Both the position numbers and the translations under genes were made by a program. A stretch of 64,000 nt of DNA from Dipteronia dyeriana (Eukaryota > Streptophyta > Magnoliopsida > Sapindales > Sapindaceae): the NCBI GenBank assembly GCA_032871835.1, contig CM065303.1, positions 19,904,001 through 19,968,000 of the forward strand, written 5' to 3'. A model generated the notes under the pieces. The model saw nothing but the letters and a program-made list of their open reading frames with translations. It ran no database searches and was not told the origin of the DNA. Positions 44,189 to 57,557 of this stretch are shown here, piece after piece (position 1 is the first letter of the stretch; every line of letters starts with the position of its first letter).

Positions 44189-47100
44189 TGTTAGGGTTTA
44201 TGCCCTAAAGATGTAATTTATAAATGGATTTATGAAATAAATAAAAGAAAAGTATAATTCATTATTGTTGTGTTGTTTATTTTATAACTTGTGCATATAT
44301 TTAACATCTAAGATTGCCGGATGTAATCTCGAACTCTGTGTATATGAGTGTCATATATGGATGGCTACAGTTAGAGACGTGCAATATAAAGAGTCTATAG
44401 ATAGCAAATAAAGTTGAGTACTTTATTTATGGTTAATCTATAGTTGCGGTCCATTCCGTAATGTACGGTGATTCTATCCTGAATCATTCATACGAGATAT
44501 AGGAATGGAGGCACCTTGTATGATGTGATCATATAGGACTGGGCCATGATCTATATGAATCTCTCACCAAGATCCGTTTACCGATGAGATTCATATATAT
44601 CAACTAATGATGGGTGATTGGTCATTATTTGTATATGTTTTAATCCCCTTTCCTTCTATTAATTGCTTGTTTCTTGAGCATTTTTAGGTTTTTAATTTGT
44701 GTGATTGAGCATGTTTTAGGACATTAGACTTTAATGTTGTGTTTGGAAGATTTGAAGCAAAGAAGAGCAACTTTGTCCATTACCGCTGCGAAGGTCACTG
44801 CCCAAGCAATGGCTCCACCGTGGTCTAAAGAACGGAGAATCACAGTCATGCCATCTTCAATAACCGCGGTCTATACCGCTGTCAAGGTCATGCCTCTAGA
44901 GCGGTCTCCACCGCGGAACATCACAGAGAGCACTCTGCTTCATGCACAGCGGTCTGAACAAGTTGTCCGTGTCGCGGTCTAGGGAGCGGTCGTGCGTATT
45001 CCTTGTTGTCTTGGGAATTCTAAACCCTATTTTAAAGAGAACCAGTATATACATAGATATGTATTTTTCCAAAGGGAGAAGTAGCGAATATCACCAATCA
45101 ATATCTTTAAAAACACATAACAATTCTTTCATTCACCATTGCGCATCGGAAGATTCGAATACTAGAAGATTTCAACATTGAAGATTTGAATAATCCATTT
45201 GAGGCCTCAATGGGTTTTATCTTTTCTTTCTCTTTTCTTTCTATTTTCATGATGTGTAACTAATTCAATAACTAGGGAATCAATGTGAACCTTTTCTGAA
45301 TGCTTATGTTTGGATCAATAATATTATTTCATCAATTCAATTCTTGATTTATTCATTGTTCTTAATTGCTCGACTCTCATTAGTTTTAATATTTATTCAC
45401 ACCATAGACCAAGGGTGGATAATTATTTGGCATTATTTTAGGGTTAAGAATATCTGAGAATTTGGGTTAGAGTATAGACCAAACCTAACCTTAATTAATG
45501 CTATTTTGAATGAATGAATTTTATCTTTAATATAGACCAAGCAAAGTATAGAATTTGGTTATTATTTCTTGTGCTTAACGGGTAGACCAAGGGTGAATAG
45601 TGGTTGGGAATACTAGACTCATCTCGTGATCATACGGTAATAGTCATACTAAAGATAAAGAATGAACCCTTGAATTGATTGAATTTTGTTTACAAATTAA
45701 TCCATGCATTGAGTATTCATAATTGGGGATCATTGATGACCTAATGTTTTCTTTCCATTGATCACAAACCAAAAATTCTCAATTGCTTTCATTAGTTTAA
45801 TTAAATTTAGTTTTAACTTTAAATCAAACTAAAAAATCTCTTGGTTAATTTTAATTTAGCTTTATTTAGAACTAGGTTTAAATCATTAAATCTCTAGTCC
45901 TCGTGGGAACGATCCTTATTTGCCACTGTACGATATCTTCACGATTCGTGCACTTGCGAGTATTGTTTTTAAAACACGAATTTACAACAATCAATGGGTA
46001 TATGTGGGTGATCTTAATCTTGAGTGTCTTATCAACTCTTTCAGGTTAGATCGTGGTCATTGATATACCATGTGTGAGGTCGGATGCAGTTCCCGATCAA
46101 TATGCTCTGTATGTTGGGATTGCAGTTTGGCTTGTGGTTAGGAAGGTTTGTACATATTAGTGGAATCCACTCATTCTTATGAGAAGTAGATGGTAGTTCC
46201 CTTAAGGTTTGATTTGGGGATTGGACCGTATGAGCGCTCTCCTAATTCCGTGAGGAAATATGATTTATTGTTCATTAGAGAATCAATGGTACTTAAAGGA
46301 TATATGTAATTAGAGGGGTATAACGGACATTATGGCCCAGCTCTAATTATGAATTATTGTGGAGGATCACACCATGTGTAATAGCTATATCGATGGACAC
46401 CGAGTTGTATCGGTATGTGTAAAAGCGTCTGCAGTTGAGAGAGTGTAGCTTCAGGTTTTTAGTGAAATAACACCAAAGTTAATAATCAAGGAATATTAAT
46501 TAAAGAGTTTAATTAATGATTCCGAGGATTATTGGAGCTCAAAATACTATGGGTCTATTAGGTCCCTTCGCTAGCCCGATCGATTTAGGTAACAAGGGTC
46601 ACGGTTAATTAATTAGAATGTCCAGTTAATAGTGTTACAAAAGTGACACGTATTTATTCGGAAATTAATTGAATAATGAGATTATTTAATTAACGGATAA
46701 TGGTGGTTAAATAAATTAAATAATAAGATTATTTAATTATCTTATTAATCACTAAATGGAGGATGTTAGTTGATATTTGTTTTTAAATAGAATAAGATAA
46801 TAATATTATTTTATTTTATTAAATTAAATATTTAAAACTGAATTTAAAATGTTTAAATGTAAAAAAAATATTTAATTATTTTTAAATAAAAGATATGAGA
46901 TATTTTTTATTTGAAAGGATTTAAAATCAAATAAAAAGATATTAGATATTGTTTTTAAAAGAGTTTTAAAAACAAAAAAAGATGATCAGTTTTTTTTTTC
47001 ATATATATATATATATATATATTTATTCTTTGAAAACTGAACACCACACCATATATCAATTAAGAAAGAGAAACGTACAAACATATCAGTTCTCTCAAAA

Positions 47101-47390
47101 ATTGGAAGTGATGCAATTTAATGTGCGTGGAAGTGTGGAACACATCAATATCAACTTAAAAAATATAAAACACACACGCAACAGTGAATTATTTTTTGGC
47201 ACTAGTGTTTGCTCGGTTGTGTTAAAAAGGGCAAGTGTGTACGTGATATATTAAAAGAGAAAAAAATGTGTAAGTGTTGTGCACTAATACGAAGAAAAAA
47301 AAAAGGGTTTCTTATTTTCTCTATATCCTCCTAAGTTTTTGAATATGTAATGCGCCCACAGACAATTTACTAGTTCCAGAATATGGTCGA
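44189..47390 (+). repeat. Copia-1-family LTR, split by a nested solo LTR; right end approximate
   Basis: It starts TGTTAGGGTTTATGCCC at 44189 and matches 14163 to 11739 in reverse through 44610 and again from 45999 (GATCGATTTAGGTAACAAGGGTCACGG block at about 46577-46605). The equivalents of the 3' LTR part continue to about 47390, where similarity fades before any CA end or PBS. Left flank TATAA (44184-44188) has no partner found, so it may be truncated. TA run at 47001-47022. Confidence 0.75.
44615..45993 (+). repeat. Gypsy-like solo LTR nested in Copia LTR, TSD ATGGG
   Basis: 1379 bp with perfect TGATTG/CAATCA ends, flanked by ATGGG at 44610-44614 and 45994-45998. It ends in the CTCGTGGGAACGATCCTTA and CGTGCACTTGCGAGTA type sequence seen in many plant Gypsy LTRs. 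It has a repeated ATAGACCAAGGGTG phrase (45400-45600) and a CG-rich phrase array (44780-45000). Confidence 0.85.
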
Positions 47391-47592
47391 CATTTCCCTA
47401 AAAGATTTGAAGGCTCTATTTCTATTCACAAACGAGTTTTACAAAGAAAATTCAAGGAATTTTGAATCAAATATTGGAAGAAAGAACTCAAGCTCATTGA
47501 AAAGACAGAAACAACCCAATTTTTCAAAAATTTAACAAAAAATGGTGAAACGAAATCAAACAAAACCAAAGAATGAAACCAAAAAAACTTAC

Positions 47593-47756
47593 CGAAAATA
47601 AACAGTGGTAGCTGAAAAAATGACAAGAGATTCGTCGGAGACATTAGAAGAGCAAACGAAATAACTTCTGGGTTTTCGAAACATCGATTGCTATGAAACT
47701 TTAAGACTCTTCCTTTGCCAAAGTAAAGAGAGAGTGAAAACTCTAGGTTATATAAA
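47593..47756 (-). promoter_or_regulatory. Possible gene start: TATA box, first exon and donor site
   Basis: The minus strand has TTATATAA at 47748-47756, an ATG at 47682-47684 opening about 30 codons (MFRKPRSYFVCSSNVSDES), and a good donor CGG/GTAAGT at 47591-47593. No homology recognised. It could be the start of the gene whose tail lies at 44011-44187, or chance. Confidence 0.25.
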
Positions 47757-48215
47757 ACCCACGTAGGACATGTTTCTCAGACCTATAGGCCGTGTCTTTT
47801 CAAATGATGCCAACCGAAAAGACACATACCTGCCACTCACGAATTCCAAAGTGCACCAATTCGAATTTCAAAAACCTCGATAAAATGTGCCCATCAAGAC
47901 ATCTCGCTACGTCAGCCCTAAATGAGTCTCTTAAACTTCGGAATCAGGCCCTATCACAAAAAAAAAAACTTAACCATAACCATTCATTGCTCGATGTTCA
48001 CCAATGTCCAAAACTCCAAGGTGCACTTATACTAACCAAGAATAGTTTGGTAAATGTAGTACAACCTGTTAATGGCATTTTCTTTTGTTTGAACGTCATT
48101 ATGTTCGATGTCAACTAAATGGAAATTTTGACTTAGCTCGACATGATTTGTCAAAATCGAATTTTAATCAACTCTCCAACTCGAGGACTTCGAGCTTTTA
48201 GAGTGGATGACAAAT
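47757..48215. other. Non-coding stretch
   Basis: Open frames here are low-complexity. No gene or element seen. Confidence 0.35.
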
Positions 48216-48483
48216 TGTAGTGGTCAAAAAATGAGCCACATGCCCAATTTAAGAGCCAATTACCAATTGAATATAGGTTTGACAAGAAACCCATCAGTTA
48301 TAAGCCCAAAAGCCCAAGGACTGACCCACAATTCAAATTGTAAATGAGTTGATTATGATCTGATGTTACACAGATATTATTGTCTTAAATTGTCAGATTC
48401 GAATGAATCAAAACAGACAAAATAAAGACTCTGTGGTCCATACCCTCATGTAAATGGGATAGACTTTAAGGTGATTCGGGCTC

Positions 48484-48565
<82 letters not shown>

Positions 48566-49097
48566 ACCCTTTTCAGAGAAAGAGGTCCTGGTTTTTCACT
48601 CTAAGCTCTTGTGAAAGCTCTCTCTCTCTCTCTCTCTCTCTCTTCATTTGAATACTCATACAACATTTATAGCTAGTCGTTACCCCAAGTCGGGTGGACC
48701 ATATAGCGCACAAGACTACAATCAAATCGACCATCGGTGATCCCCTTAGTCAAGCCATAGATCTAATACGGGCTTCGATCGATCAAGCTCATCCAAACTC
48801 GATATCGACCAGATCCCAGATCGAGTAACAACGAACAACACCATCTACTCCACAGGTGGACCCAAACATAACGAGAAATAGCTCGACTCCCCATATTAAG
48901 CAAACTGGTTTGTTTCCTATATTGTTAATTAAGCTATTATATCGAATAAATACTAACTTGATCATCGGAGAATCCCTTAAAGAGAAAGTCTCTCTCTAGG
49001 GCCTAACATTCGTCATTTTTCCTATTATTTCACAGGTTGTTAGTGTCCACCTCGACGATACAAAGAATTGTAAATTCGATCGACTATATGGCCCAAC
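48216..49097 (+). repeat. Gypsy-like LTR (solo), ends tentative
   Basis: It begins TGTAGTGGTC and ends near CCCAACA. Internally it has a TA run (48489-48563) next to AAGACCC, a CT run (48618-48643) and an end region ACTTGATCATCGGAG...CCACCTCGACGA typical of some plant Gypsy LTRs. The flanks CAAAT and ATTCT do not match. Confidence 0.55.
48489..48643. repeat. (TA)n and (CT)n microsatellites
   Basis: (TA) about 37 units at 48489-48563 and (CT) 13 units at 48618-48643, in the U3/R area of the Gypsy-like LTR. Confidence 0.95.
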
Positions 49098-49305
49098 AAT
49101 TCTCTTACATATGTGATTTCTTGATTAAGAGTAACCTATTGCTTGGAATTCCAATGCATAAGAATCGTTAAAAACGTAGTTTAACATTTTTCCAACGAGC
49201 ATCACTATTTCATCATAGGAATGATCTGAAGGGTAACCCCTACAGTGACCCAACTGATTCTTTCAATTTGGTTGTCCTAGTGAATCTAGATCTTAGGATC
49301 TTCAG

Positions 49306-51205
49306 TCAACTATGTTGGGTTTCCATTGTATCGACTTTTTTTTTCATAGGCTTTAGTCTCATTCCCTTCGATATTAGCTCAACTAGATCTCTGTTCAACC
49401 CCTTGGTTAGCGGATCTACAATGTTATCTTTTGACTTTACATAGTCAATAGAGATAACTCTAGTTGAGAGTAGTTGTCTGATGGTATTATGTCTTCGACA
49501 TATAGGTCTAGACTTCCCATTATACATGTTGCTATGTGCGCTCCCTATTGTTGATTGACTATCACAGTGGATGCAAATCGCTGGCACAGGCTTTGACCAT
49601 TTTGGAATATCCTCTAAGAATTGACGTAACCATTCAGCCTCCTCACCACATTTATCTAAAGTAATATACTCAGATTCCATGGTGGATCTGGTTGTACAAG
49701 CCTATTTGGAGGATTTACAGGATGCAGTTGCACCTCTTAGTTTGAACACATACCCACTAGTTGATTTTCAAGCTTTCATGTCCGATATCCAATTTGCATC
49801 AGTGTATCCTTTTAGGACATCATAATATCTTATATAATGTAGTTCATAATTACGAGTGAATCGTAAGTACCTTAGTACTCTTACTATTCCTTTCCAGTGA
49901 TTGGTTCCTGAATTACTTGTGTATCTACTTAATTTTCTAACTACATTTGGTATGTCTAGTCTTGTTCAACTTGTTAAGTATATTAGACATCCTATCACTC
50001 TAGAATATTATAGTTGGGAGACGCTCTCACATTTATTCTTGGATAGGTGTAGATTTGTATCTATTAGTGTTCTGGATATTCCAGAATCATTTTTGTTGAA
50101 TTTCTTAAGAATCATGTCAACATAGTGTGACTAACTTAGAATGAGTCTGTTTGATGTCCTTGAGATTTTCATTCCCAACATTACATCAACTAGTCCCATA
50201 TCTATCATATCAAATCAGGATTTCAATATATCTTTGGTAGATTTGATCATTTTATCATCACTACCAACAATGCATGTCATCAACGTAAAGACACAAAATG
50301 ACATATCCATTTCTGTGTCCTTGACATAAACACATTTGTCACATTCGTTGATTTTAAAACCATTGGACATTAGAGCATTATCAAATTTATCATGCCATTG
50401 TTTTGGTGTTATCTTTAAACCGTATAAAGACTTCACTAACTTATTGAATTTCTTACCTTGCCCTGGAGCGGCAAAACCCTCAGGTTGTTCCATGTAAATA
50501 TCTTAATCTAGATCTCCATTTAAGAAAGTTGTTTTCACATCCATTTGATGTATTTCAAGATTTTACAAAGATGCGATTGCAAGTATCATCCTGATGGAGG
50601 TTATTCTCGTCATATGAGAATACATATCAAAGTAATATATGTCTTCTCGTTGATTGTAACCTTTAATTACAAGTCTAGCCTTATATTTATCAATTGATCC
50701 ATCCGTTTTCGTTTTCCTCTTGAAAATCCATTTGGACCCTAGCGACTTACATCCTAGAGGAAGGTCCACTAATTCCCAAGTGTAATTTTGCAGAATGGAA
50801 TCAATTTCGCTTTTATTAGCCTCTTTCCACGATAGTCTTTCTAAAGAGCTCACTGCTTCCTTGAAAGTTTGATATTCACCTTCTGGCAAATGGGTCAGAA
50901 AATTTGGATCAGAATATGTTATTGTCCTAGATCTTTTGCTACGTCTAAGTTCATCCTCAACTTTTTTTTTTGTTCTCACAACTATCAACATGTGTTAGTT
51001 TCAACGAAATTACTTAATCATTGGATTTATAAGGAAATACATGTTTAAAGAATGATGCATTTCTAGATTTCATTATCGTGTTTTTATATATATCTAGGAT
51101 GTCAGACTTATACACCAGAAATTGAAAAGAACTAATGTTATGTACATATCCCATGAAAATGCAATCAATGGTTTTCGAACCTATTTTCACCATCTTAGGG
51201 GTAGG
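49306..51205 (-). pseudogene. Copia integrase tail, reverse transcriptase and RNase H (5' part cut off)
   Basis: From 51205 leftwards on the minus strand: integrase C-terminus (KMVKIGSKTIDCIFMGYVHN), RT start (50991-50563, LRRSKRSRTITYSDPNF, GSKWIFKRKTK, KARLVIKGYNQRE), RT middle (50493-50215, EQPEGFAAPGQGKKF, KSLYGLKITPKQWHDKFD) and RNase H (49680-49306, MESEYITLDKCGEEAEWLRQ, IHCDSQSTIGSA, DPLTKGL). The catalytic YVDD region is shifted out of frame (50330). No gag or protease: the element is truncated at 51206, where an LTR of another family was inserted. No LTR of its own is recognised to the left. Confidence 0.82.
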
Positions 51206-52845
51206 TGTTGAGATTTATGCCTTAAAGCTTGTAATTTGTAAATGTTAATAAAGTAATTAGTTATCTCATTCAAGAAATAAGATTCATACGTTTATATAAT
51301 ATGTGCTAAACATTCAAGATTACTAGATGTAATCTCAAACTGAGTATACAGGTGTCATGTACAGAGATATTCGGTTTGAGACATGCAATCTAAAGAGTCC
51401 ATAGAGAGTGAATATAGTTGGATACTTTATTTGTGGTTAATCTTTAGCTACGGTTCATTCCGTAATGTATGGTGATATTATCCTAGACTATTCATATGTG
51501 ATCATAAGGAATGAGCCATGATCTATATGAATCTCCCACCAGGATTCGTTACATGTAGAGATTCATATATATCGACAAATGATGTCTGTATATAGGTGAT
51601 CTTAATCTTGAGTGTTTTACTGACTCATTTAGGTTAGATCGTGGTTTTTAACATACCATAGGTGAGATCGGAGTAGCATTCTGATCAATAACTCTGTATC
51701 TTGGAATCACGGCTTGACTTGTGGCTGGAAAAGTTTACATACAATAGAGGAATCCACTAATTCTTGTAAGAAATAGAGAAGTAGTTCCCTTAAGGATTGA
51801 TTCAGTACTTGGACGATAAGAGCGTTCCTCTTCTTTCGTAAAGGAAAGAAGGATATAATTGTTCATTAGAGAATCAATAGTACTTAAAGGAAAAGATATA
51901 ATTAAAAAAGAATAACGGACTTTATGACCTAGCTCTAATTATGATCTACCTGTGGAGGATCATACCATATGTATTAGCTATATCGATGAATATTGATATT
52001 TTGGTTTGTGTAAAACATCTATAGTTATGAGAGTGCAACCTCTGGGTTTTTGGTGGAATAACTCCGAGTTTAATAATCATGAAATATTAATTAAAGAGTT
52101 TATTTGATTTTTCTAAGTATTATTGGAGCTCAAAATTGTGGGTCCATTAAGTCCTTATGCTGGCCCTTTACGATTATTGGTATCAAGGTTCACGGTTAAT
52201 TAGATGATTTAATTAATTATGTTAAGAAAGTGACTTAGATATATTCTGGGAATTTATTAAATAGCATGATTATTTAATTAATAAATTATTAAAAATTAAA
52301 TAATATAATTATTTAATTGACAAATTAATAATCAATAATTTTTAATTGGAGGTTGCAGGTTCGAACCTTGACAAGAGCAAAGGAATAAAATAATGGAGAT
52401 TATTTTTTATTTCCTTTATAGAGGTCAAGGGTTCAAGTCTTAGTGTCAATATATATTAATATAGGATTTAGAATCCTATCTTAACCGGGTCACTAAAACC
52501 CTATTCTCTTGATAGAATATATAGATATAATATCAAGAAACAAAATACCCTAACCTAATAGAAACAGAGAAAGTGTGCGGCAAAAAGAGAGAAAAAGAAA
52601 AAGAAAATAAACTTATTTCTTCTTCTACTTGGCCAAACCCTAGTATGAAGACAATGAGTTGTCTTCTCCATCTCTGCAATCTACATTATGTACTCCCGAA
52701 GTCCGTGACGAGCCAAACCACAGCTACCAATTTGCGGGTCATAGCTCGAAAGGCTTAGTGGTGAAGGGTCGATAAGAAATGAAGGAGAAAATCAATAAGG
52801 TATTCTCGAATCCTTATTTATATTCCTGCATATGTATATGTAAAG
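51206..52845 (+). repeat. Copia-1-family LTR, interrupted by the next LTR
   Basis: It starts TGTTGAGATTTATGCC after GTAGG (51201-51205) and matches the family through the GTAATGTATGGTGAT, CGGTTAATTAGATG and 3' GGTCATAGC blocks. It stops at 52845 where a second LTR begins inside its last part. Confidence 0.75.
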
Positions 52846-54758
52846 TGTTAGGGTTTTTACCCTAAAGCATGTAATTGGTAAATGTGAATTGACCATAAAT
52901 AAAAGAAGGAGTTTATTCATTCAAATTGTCTCATACATTTATATAACATATGTACTTAACATCCCAGATTGCCGGATGTAATTTTGAATTGAGTATATGA
53001 ATGTCATATACATATGGATTCAGTTTGAAATGAGTAATCTAAAGACTCCATAGATTGTAAATAAAGTTGGGTACTTTATTTGTGGTTAATCTACTGCTAC
53101 GGTCCATTCCGTAATGTACAGTGTTCTTATCCTGGATCGTTCTTATGGTGATATGGGAATGGAGGCACATTGTATGATGTGATCATATAAGACCGGGCTA
53201 CGATTTATATGAATCTCTTATAAAGATCCGTTTCACGATGAGATTCATATATCGACTAATGATGGCTATATGTGGGTGATATTAATTCTGAGTGTCTTAT
53301 CGACTCCGTTAGGTTAGATTATGGTCTTTGATATACCATAGGTGAGGTCATAGTTGCATTCTTGATCAATATGCTCTGTATGTTGGGATCGCGGTTTGGT
53401 TTGTGACTGGGAAGGTTTGTACACAATAGTGGAATCCACTCCTTATTACGAGAAGTATATGGTAGTTCTCTTAAGGGTTGATTCAGGACTTGAACAATAT
53501 GAGCGCTTTTCTAATTCCTAAAGAATGTAATTTTTATTGTTCATTAGAGAATCATTGGTATTTAATGGAAAGATATAATTAGAGGGGTATAATGGATATT
53601 ATGACCCAACTCTAATTATGAACTACTTGTGGGGGATCATACCATATGTAATAACTATATCGATGGACACCGAAAGTTATTGGTTTGTGTAAAAACATCT
53701 ACAGTTGAGAGAGTGGAGCTTTGGGTTTTTAGTGGAATAACACCAAAGTTAATAATCGTGAAATATTAATTAAAGAGTTTAATTAATTATTTCTAAGGAT
53801 TAATGGAACTCGAAATACTGTGGGTCCATAAGTTCCCCTTGCTAGCCCGATTGATTAATGGTAACGAGGGTCACGGTTGTTTAATTGGATTGTCCAATTA
53901 ATTGTGTTACGAAAGTGACACGTGTTTATTTGGAAATTAATTGAACAATACAATTACTTAATAAATGAATATTAGGGATTAAATTGATTAAATAATAATA
54001 TTATTTAATTATACGATTAATCCATAGTTGGATGTTGTTGATTGATATTTGTGTTTGAGTGTAGATAAGATAGTTTGATTATTTTATTTTTATTAAATTA
54101 AATATCAAATTTGAATTTAAAAAGTTTAAATTCAATGTTATTAATTATCCTTATAGATATAAGATATTTAAAAAAAAAAAAAAAAAGTTATCAGTTAAAA
54201 TAAATATATAGATATTGTTTTAAAAATTGATTTTAGAGGTATATCAAAGCACAAAAAATTTGCATATGATGCAATTTTATGCGTAGAACAAGAAGAAGAA
54301 AATTGAGATGTGTGCAGCCACAAAAAGAAAGAAATAAAATATTTTGGTTTAATTGTCTTTGATTCTTGGTAGTCGTATTCCATACATAAAAAACAAGAGT
54401 TGTTTTCATAATGTTCTTCTACCTCCATTCAAGTTCATGAGTACCGTGATATGCCCACATATTGTTGCCAATCGCGGGACATAGCTAGGAAGATCTTGTG
54501 GTTCTAATCAGGAAGCAAATCGTAAAAGAAAAAAGGAGCATTCAAACGCTGATATGAAATAGTTTCATCTCTTTCTTAATTTTTTCATTTATACTGTACA
54601 AATATGTTAGTTTATGATTGCATAAATTTTTTTAATACCCTTCCGCTGCATAATCTGTAACCATAAAGGTCAAAGAACATTAATTTAAAACCTAATTTTT
54701 TCCACTGTGTCGATTTTATGAAAATCACAACTCTGATTTTTGATATTCAAAACCTACA
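52846..54758 (+). repeat. Copia-1-family 5' LTR (1913 bp)
   Basis: TGTTAGGGTTTTTACCC at the start and CCTACA at the end, followed by a tRNA-Met PBS. Left flank TAAAG (52841-52845). Only about 60 bases of interior follow the PBS before other DNA begins. Confidence 0.85.
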
Positions 54759-54760
54759 AT

Positions 54761-54773
54761 TGGTATCAGAGCC
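54761..54773 (+). promoter_or_regulatory. Primer-binding site of truncated Copia
   Basis: TGGTATCAGAGCC, two bases after the LTR end. Full match to tRNA-Met priming. Confidence 0.88.
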
Positions 54774-54830
54774 AATTTTACTATATACACGAATATAATA
54801 TGATTATATTATATTTCTTTTCGATGTGTA

Positions 54831-55458
54831 TGTAGGAAAAATAATACCCCGCGCAATGGAAGCGTGAGAAAAATTATTAAAAATTATAAAATTAGGGTTT
54901 GCGTATAAATAAAAAATTTCCCTTTGACTAACAAGAACCTTAACCCTAGATTAATTGATGTATATAAAAAGTGTCGTACCTTTTTCTCGTGACGATTGAA
55001 CAAGTGCCGAATTGATTCCGTAAGATCTTCCAATCCAATCACGAACGCGAATCACCTAGGAGTGTGGGCTCTCTTTCTTTAAATCGTATACTTGAGGATG
55101 AAAACAAACAAAATCTTTCTCTTCGTTAGTTACAATAATCCTCCAAGAAGAAAAAAAGAACGTTTGGTCACTTGTGAATTATCAATCAATTTGATTGAAA
55201 CTCGAGTGAACCTTGATTCGATGTTGTACACAAAACCTTTTGATGTAAAGGCTACTAGTGTGCTATCGAAAACCAAACGTTCTTTCTTCCTATTTCTTCT
55301 TTCCCGAATCACACACTATTTCTTAGAGTTGATAGAATTTTGTCTAGAGAAAAATCAGATTTTTCTCCCTCAAAATTCCTATGATGGCCGAAAAATTTTC
55401 TTAGAAGAATAAGGTTGGCTGAAATCTCTATGAATTGCAATTAGGCTGGGCAATAATA

Positions 55459-55527
<69 letters not shown>

Positions 55528-56096
55528 ATCATAAATCCTCTCATAAGAAGGATTTACTTGGTAGGCAAGAATCCTTTCCTTATGTGGATTTATTTGGTAG
55601 TTAAGAATCCTTATCTAAAAGGAATGCTATCCTCTCCTATATATACATGGGCTGGCAAAAAATCATAGGATATATATTAGGAGACTTAATTCTTTTCCTA
55701 AGAAGAATTTACTTGGTAGTTAAGAATCATTTCCCTATGTAGATTTACTTGGTGGTTAAGAATCCTTTTAAAAAGGAATTCTATCCTACACCAAGACTCC
55801 TAATCCAACTCAATAGTGTATTTGTAACCATATTAAAAACTTCCTAATTTGATTAGATAAATAATTCATTTTATTTATCTACTTATCAAATACAGTCTTT
55901 AACATTAATTATACCACCAACAATAGTATAATTTTAGGAGACCATCTCTTACTAGGAAAAAGATTTTGACATTTAATTAAATAATTAATTAATCACCAAA
56001 TTAATTAATTTTTATTTAATTAAATTATAAAATAATATGATATAATTAAGCTATTCTAAATAGCCTTGTCGCCCATACCAATATATATTTGCAACA
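54831..56096 (-). repeat. LTR-like sequence of another Copia family, ends tentative
   Basis: TGTTGC at 56096 (minus strand) and CCTACA at 54831 could be LTR ends. The interior has five copies of TTACTTGGTAGTTAAGAATCC-type phrases (55546-55760) and a CA/TA microsatellite (55459-55525). The flanks GTGTA and CTAGG do not match. Confidence 0.4.
55459..55525. repeat. (CA)n(TA)n compound microsatellite
   Basis: About 11 CA units followed by about 22 TA units. Confidence 0.95.
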
Positions 56097-57557
56097 CTAG
56101 GGTTGTGTATTCCTATGCACGTATGGGCCAATTTTTTTTTTGGGTTTTTTTATTAAAATGTCTCTTTCTATGTTTGAAAGAGAAAAAACATCCCCATCAT
56201 GTTTTTGTTATAAAAGTGCCTATATTGAAGTTAACTTCTCATACAATATCCCTTGTTGGACTAAATTACCCTTCCCACATAAATGGGGGTGTAATGTTAA
56301 GAATACCCCTAAACATTTGTGTTTTTCAAACTTACCCTTCTCTTCTCTTCCATCCCCTTCTTTCCACGAGCCCCATTGAATTCCGTCACAATCATCTCTA
56401 TCTCCCGCTTCTTCTTCTTCTTTCCCTATCTTCAGTTCTCCATATCTTTAGTTATTCACATCTTCATGGCATAAATATTGGTCATACTCGTAGAAAATTC
56501 TTTTTCAACTATTTTCAATAGATAAGATTCCAAAAACCAGATAGAGACCCTAAAACAGAGAGATAGTGAGAGATAGAGGCGACGAGGATGACGAGAGATG
56601 ATGGGTTTATCTCTGTAGTCTTTAAAAGTTCATGTTTAAGCTCGATTTTGAGTAATGACAGAGATAGATTGAAGGCAAGGCGATAGTGATTGTGAAAGGA
56701 ATGATTAGCTCAGTGTAAGGTTTCAAATTGTGAAATGAATCCATCGGCTACAGATGAGTGTTTCTTCAAATCCGTGCCTCGGAACCTTCAAAATATGTTA
56801 CATATTTTTATTGATTTTTCCATAGTTGAGACTGAGGTTATGATATTTTCGATGATCATTATTCTTTGGTTATTATGATTTCAAGTAACTAGAAAAAGAG
56901 GTTGTATCTTTAAGAATGTCAATTTGTGAGAATGTTTAATTTGTGCCAACTAACAAGGTTGGATAGGGAAGAATGAATACTCTACAACCCAATATTGCCT
57001 GATTTCCAAGGACTTAAATATTCTAACCACATTCAACAACACAACACACATGAAGCATTGTTGTTGGTTGTGTCTTTTGTTGTGTTGGGTAGAGAAGATG
57101 AATGGCACCCCCTGTATTGGTTGATTGTGATGAGTATTTAGTTGGTTTTGATGTATGGCTATGTGGGGTGTGTTGAGTGTTTTATGAATGACATTACGGC
57201 TTATGGGGGTGTTGGTTTTTTTGAGGTTGACAACTCTGTTTAGGGCTTGAAACCCTTGTGGTATGGATTGAAATAAATTTTGATTGACTGAAAACCTTTT
57301 ACAGGTTGAAAATCAATATATAGGGCTTTAAATTAAATTGTCCATGGCCATAAAATTCTATGATACTGGCTTCATAATCAATTGTTTTACTTACGAACTG
57401 GCTACAGGTTATAAATGGTTAGATTTAAAGACAATTGTTTCTATTTATAGGTTTTGAAATTTGTTCTAGAGATTTGAAAAGTGCCATTTTGTTATTCTTT
57501 TATTATTTTATTTTTTCACTTGTATAACCTTTTTACTTTAAAAAATTTCCAAGGTGT
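56097..57557 (+). other. Upstream region of MULE gene
   Basis: 1.4 kb with no supported gene. A CT-rich stretch (56330-56450) and a GAGAGAT stretch (56555-56600) could be leader. TTTCCAAG at 57552 is an acceptor-like site before the first coding block. Confidence 0.35.

Noticed and set aside
47792..48118. 108-codon plus-strand frame
   Set aside because: Low complexity, no motif, not conserved with anything recognised.
54831..56096. Confident call of a solo LTR
   Set aside because: Plausible ends but no matching target duplication; kept only as LTR-like.
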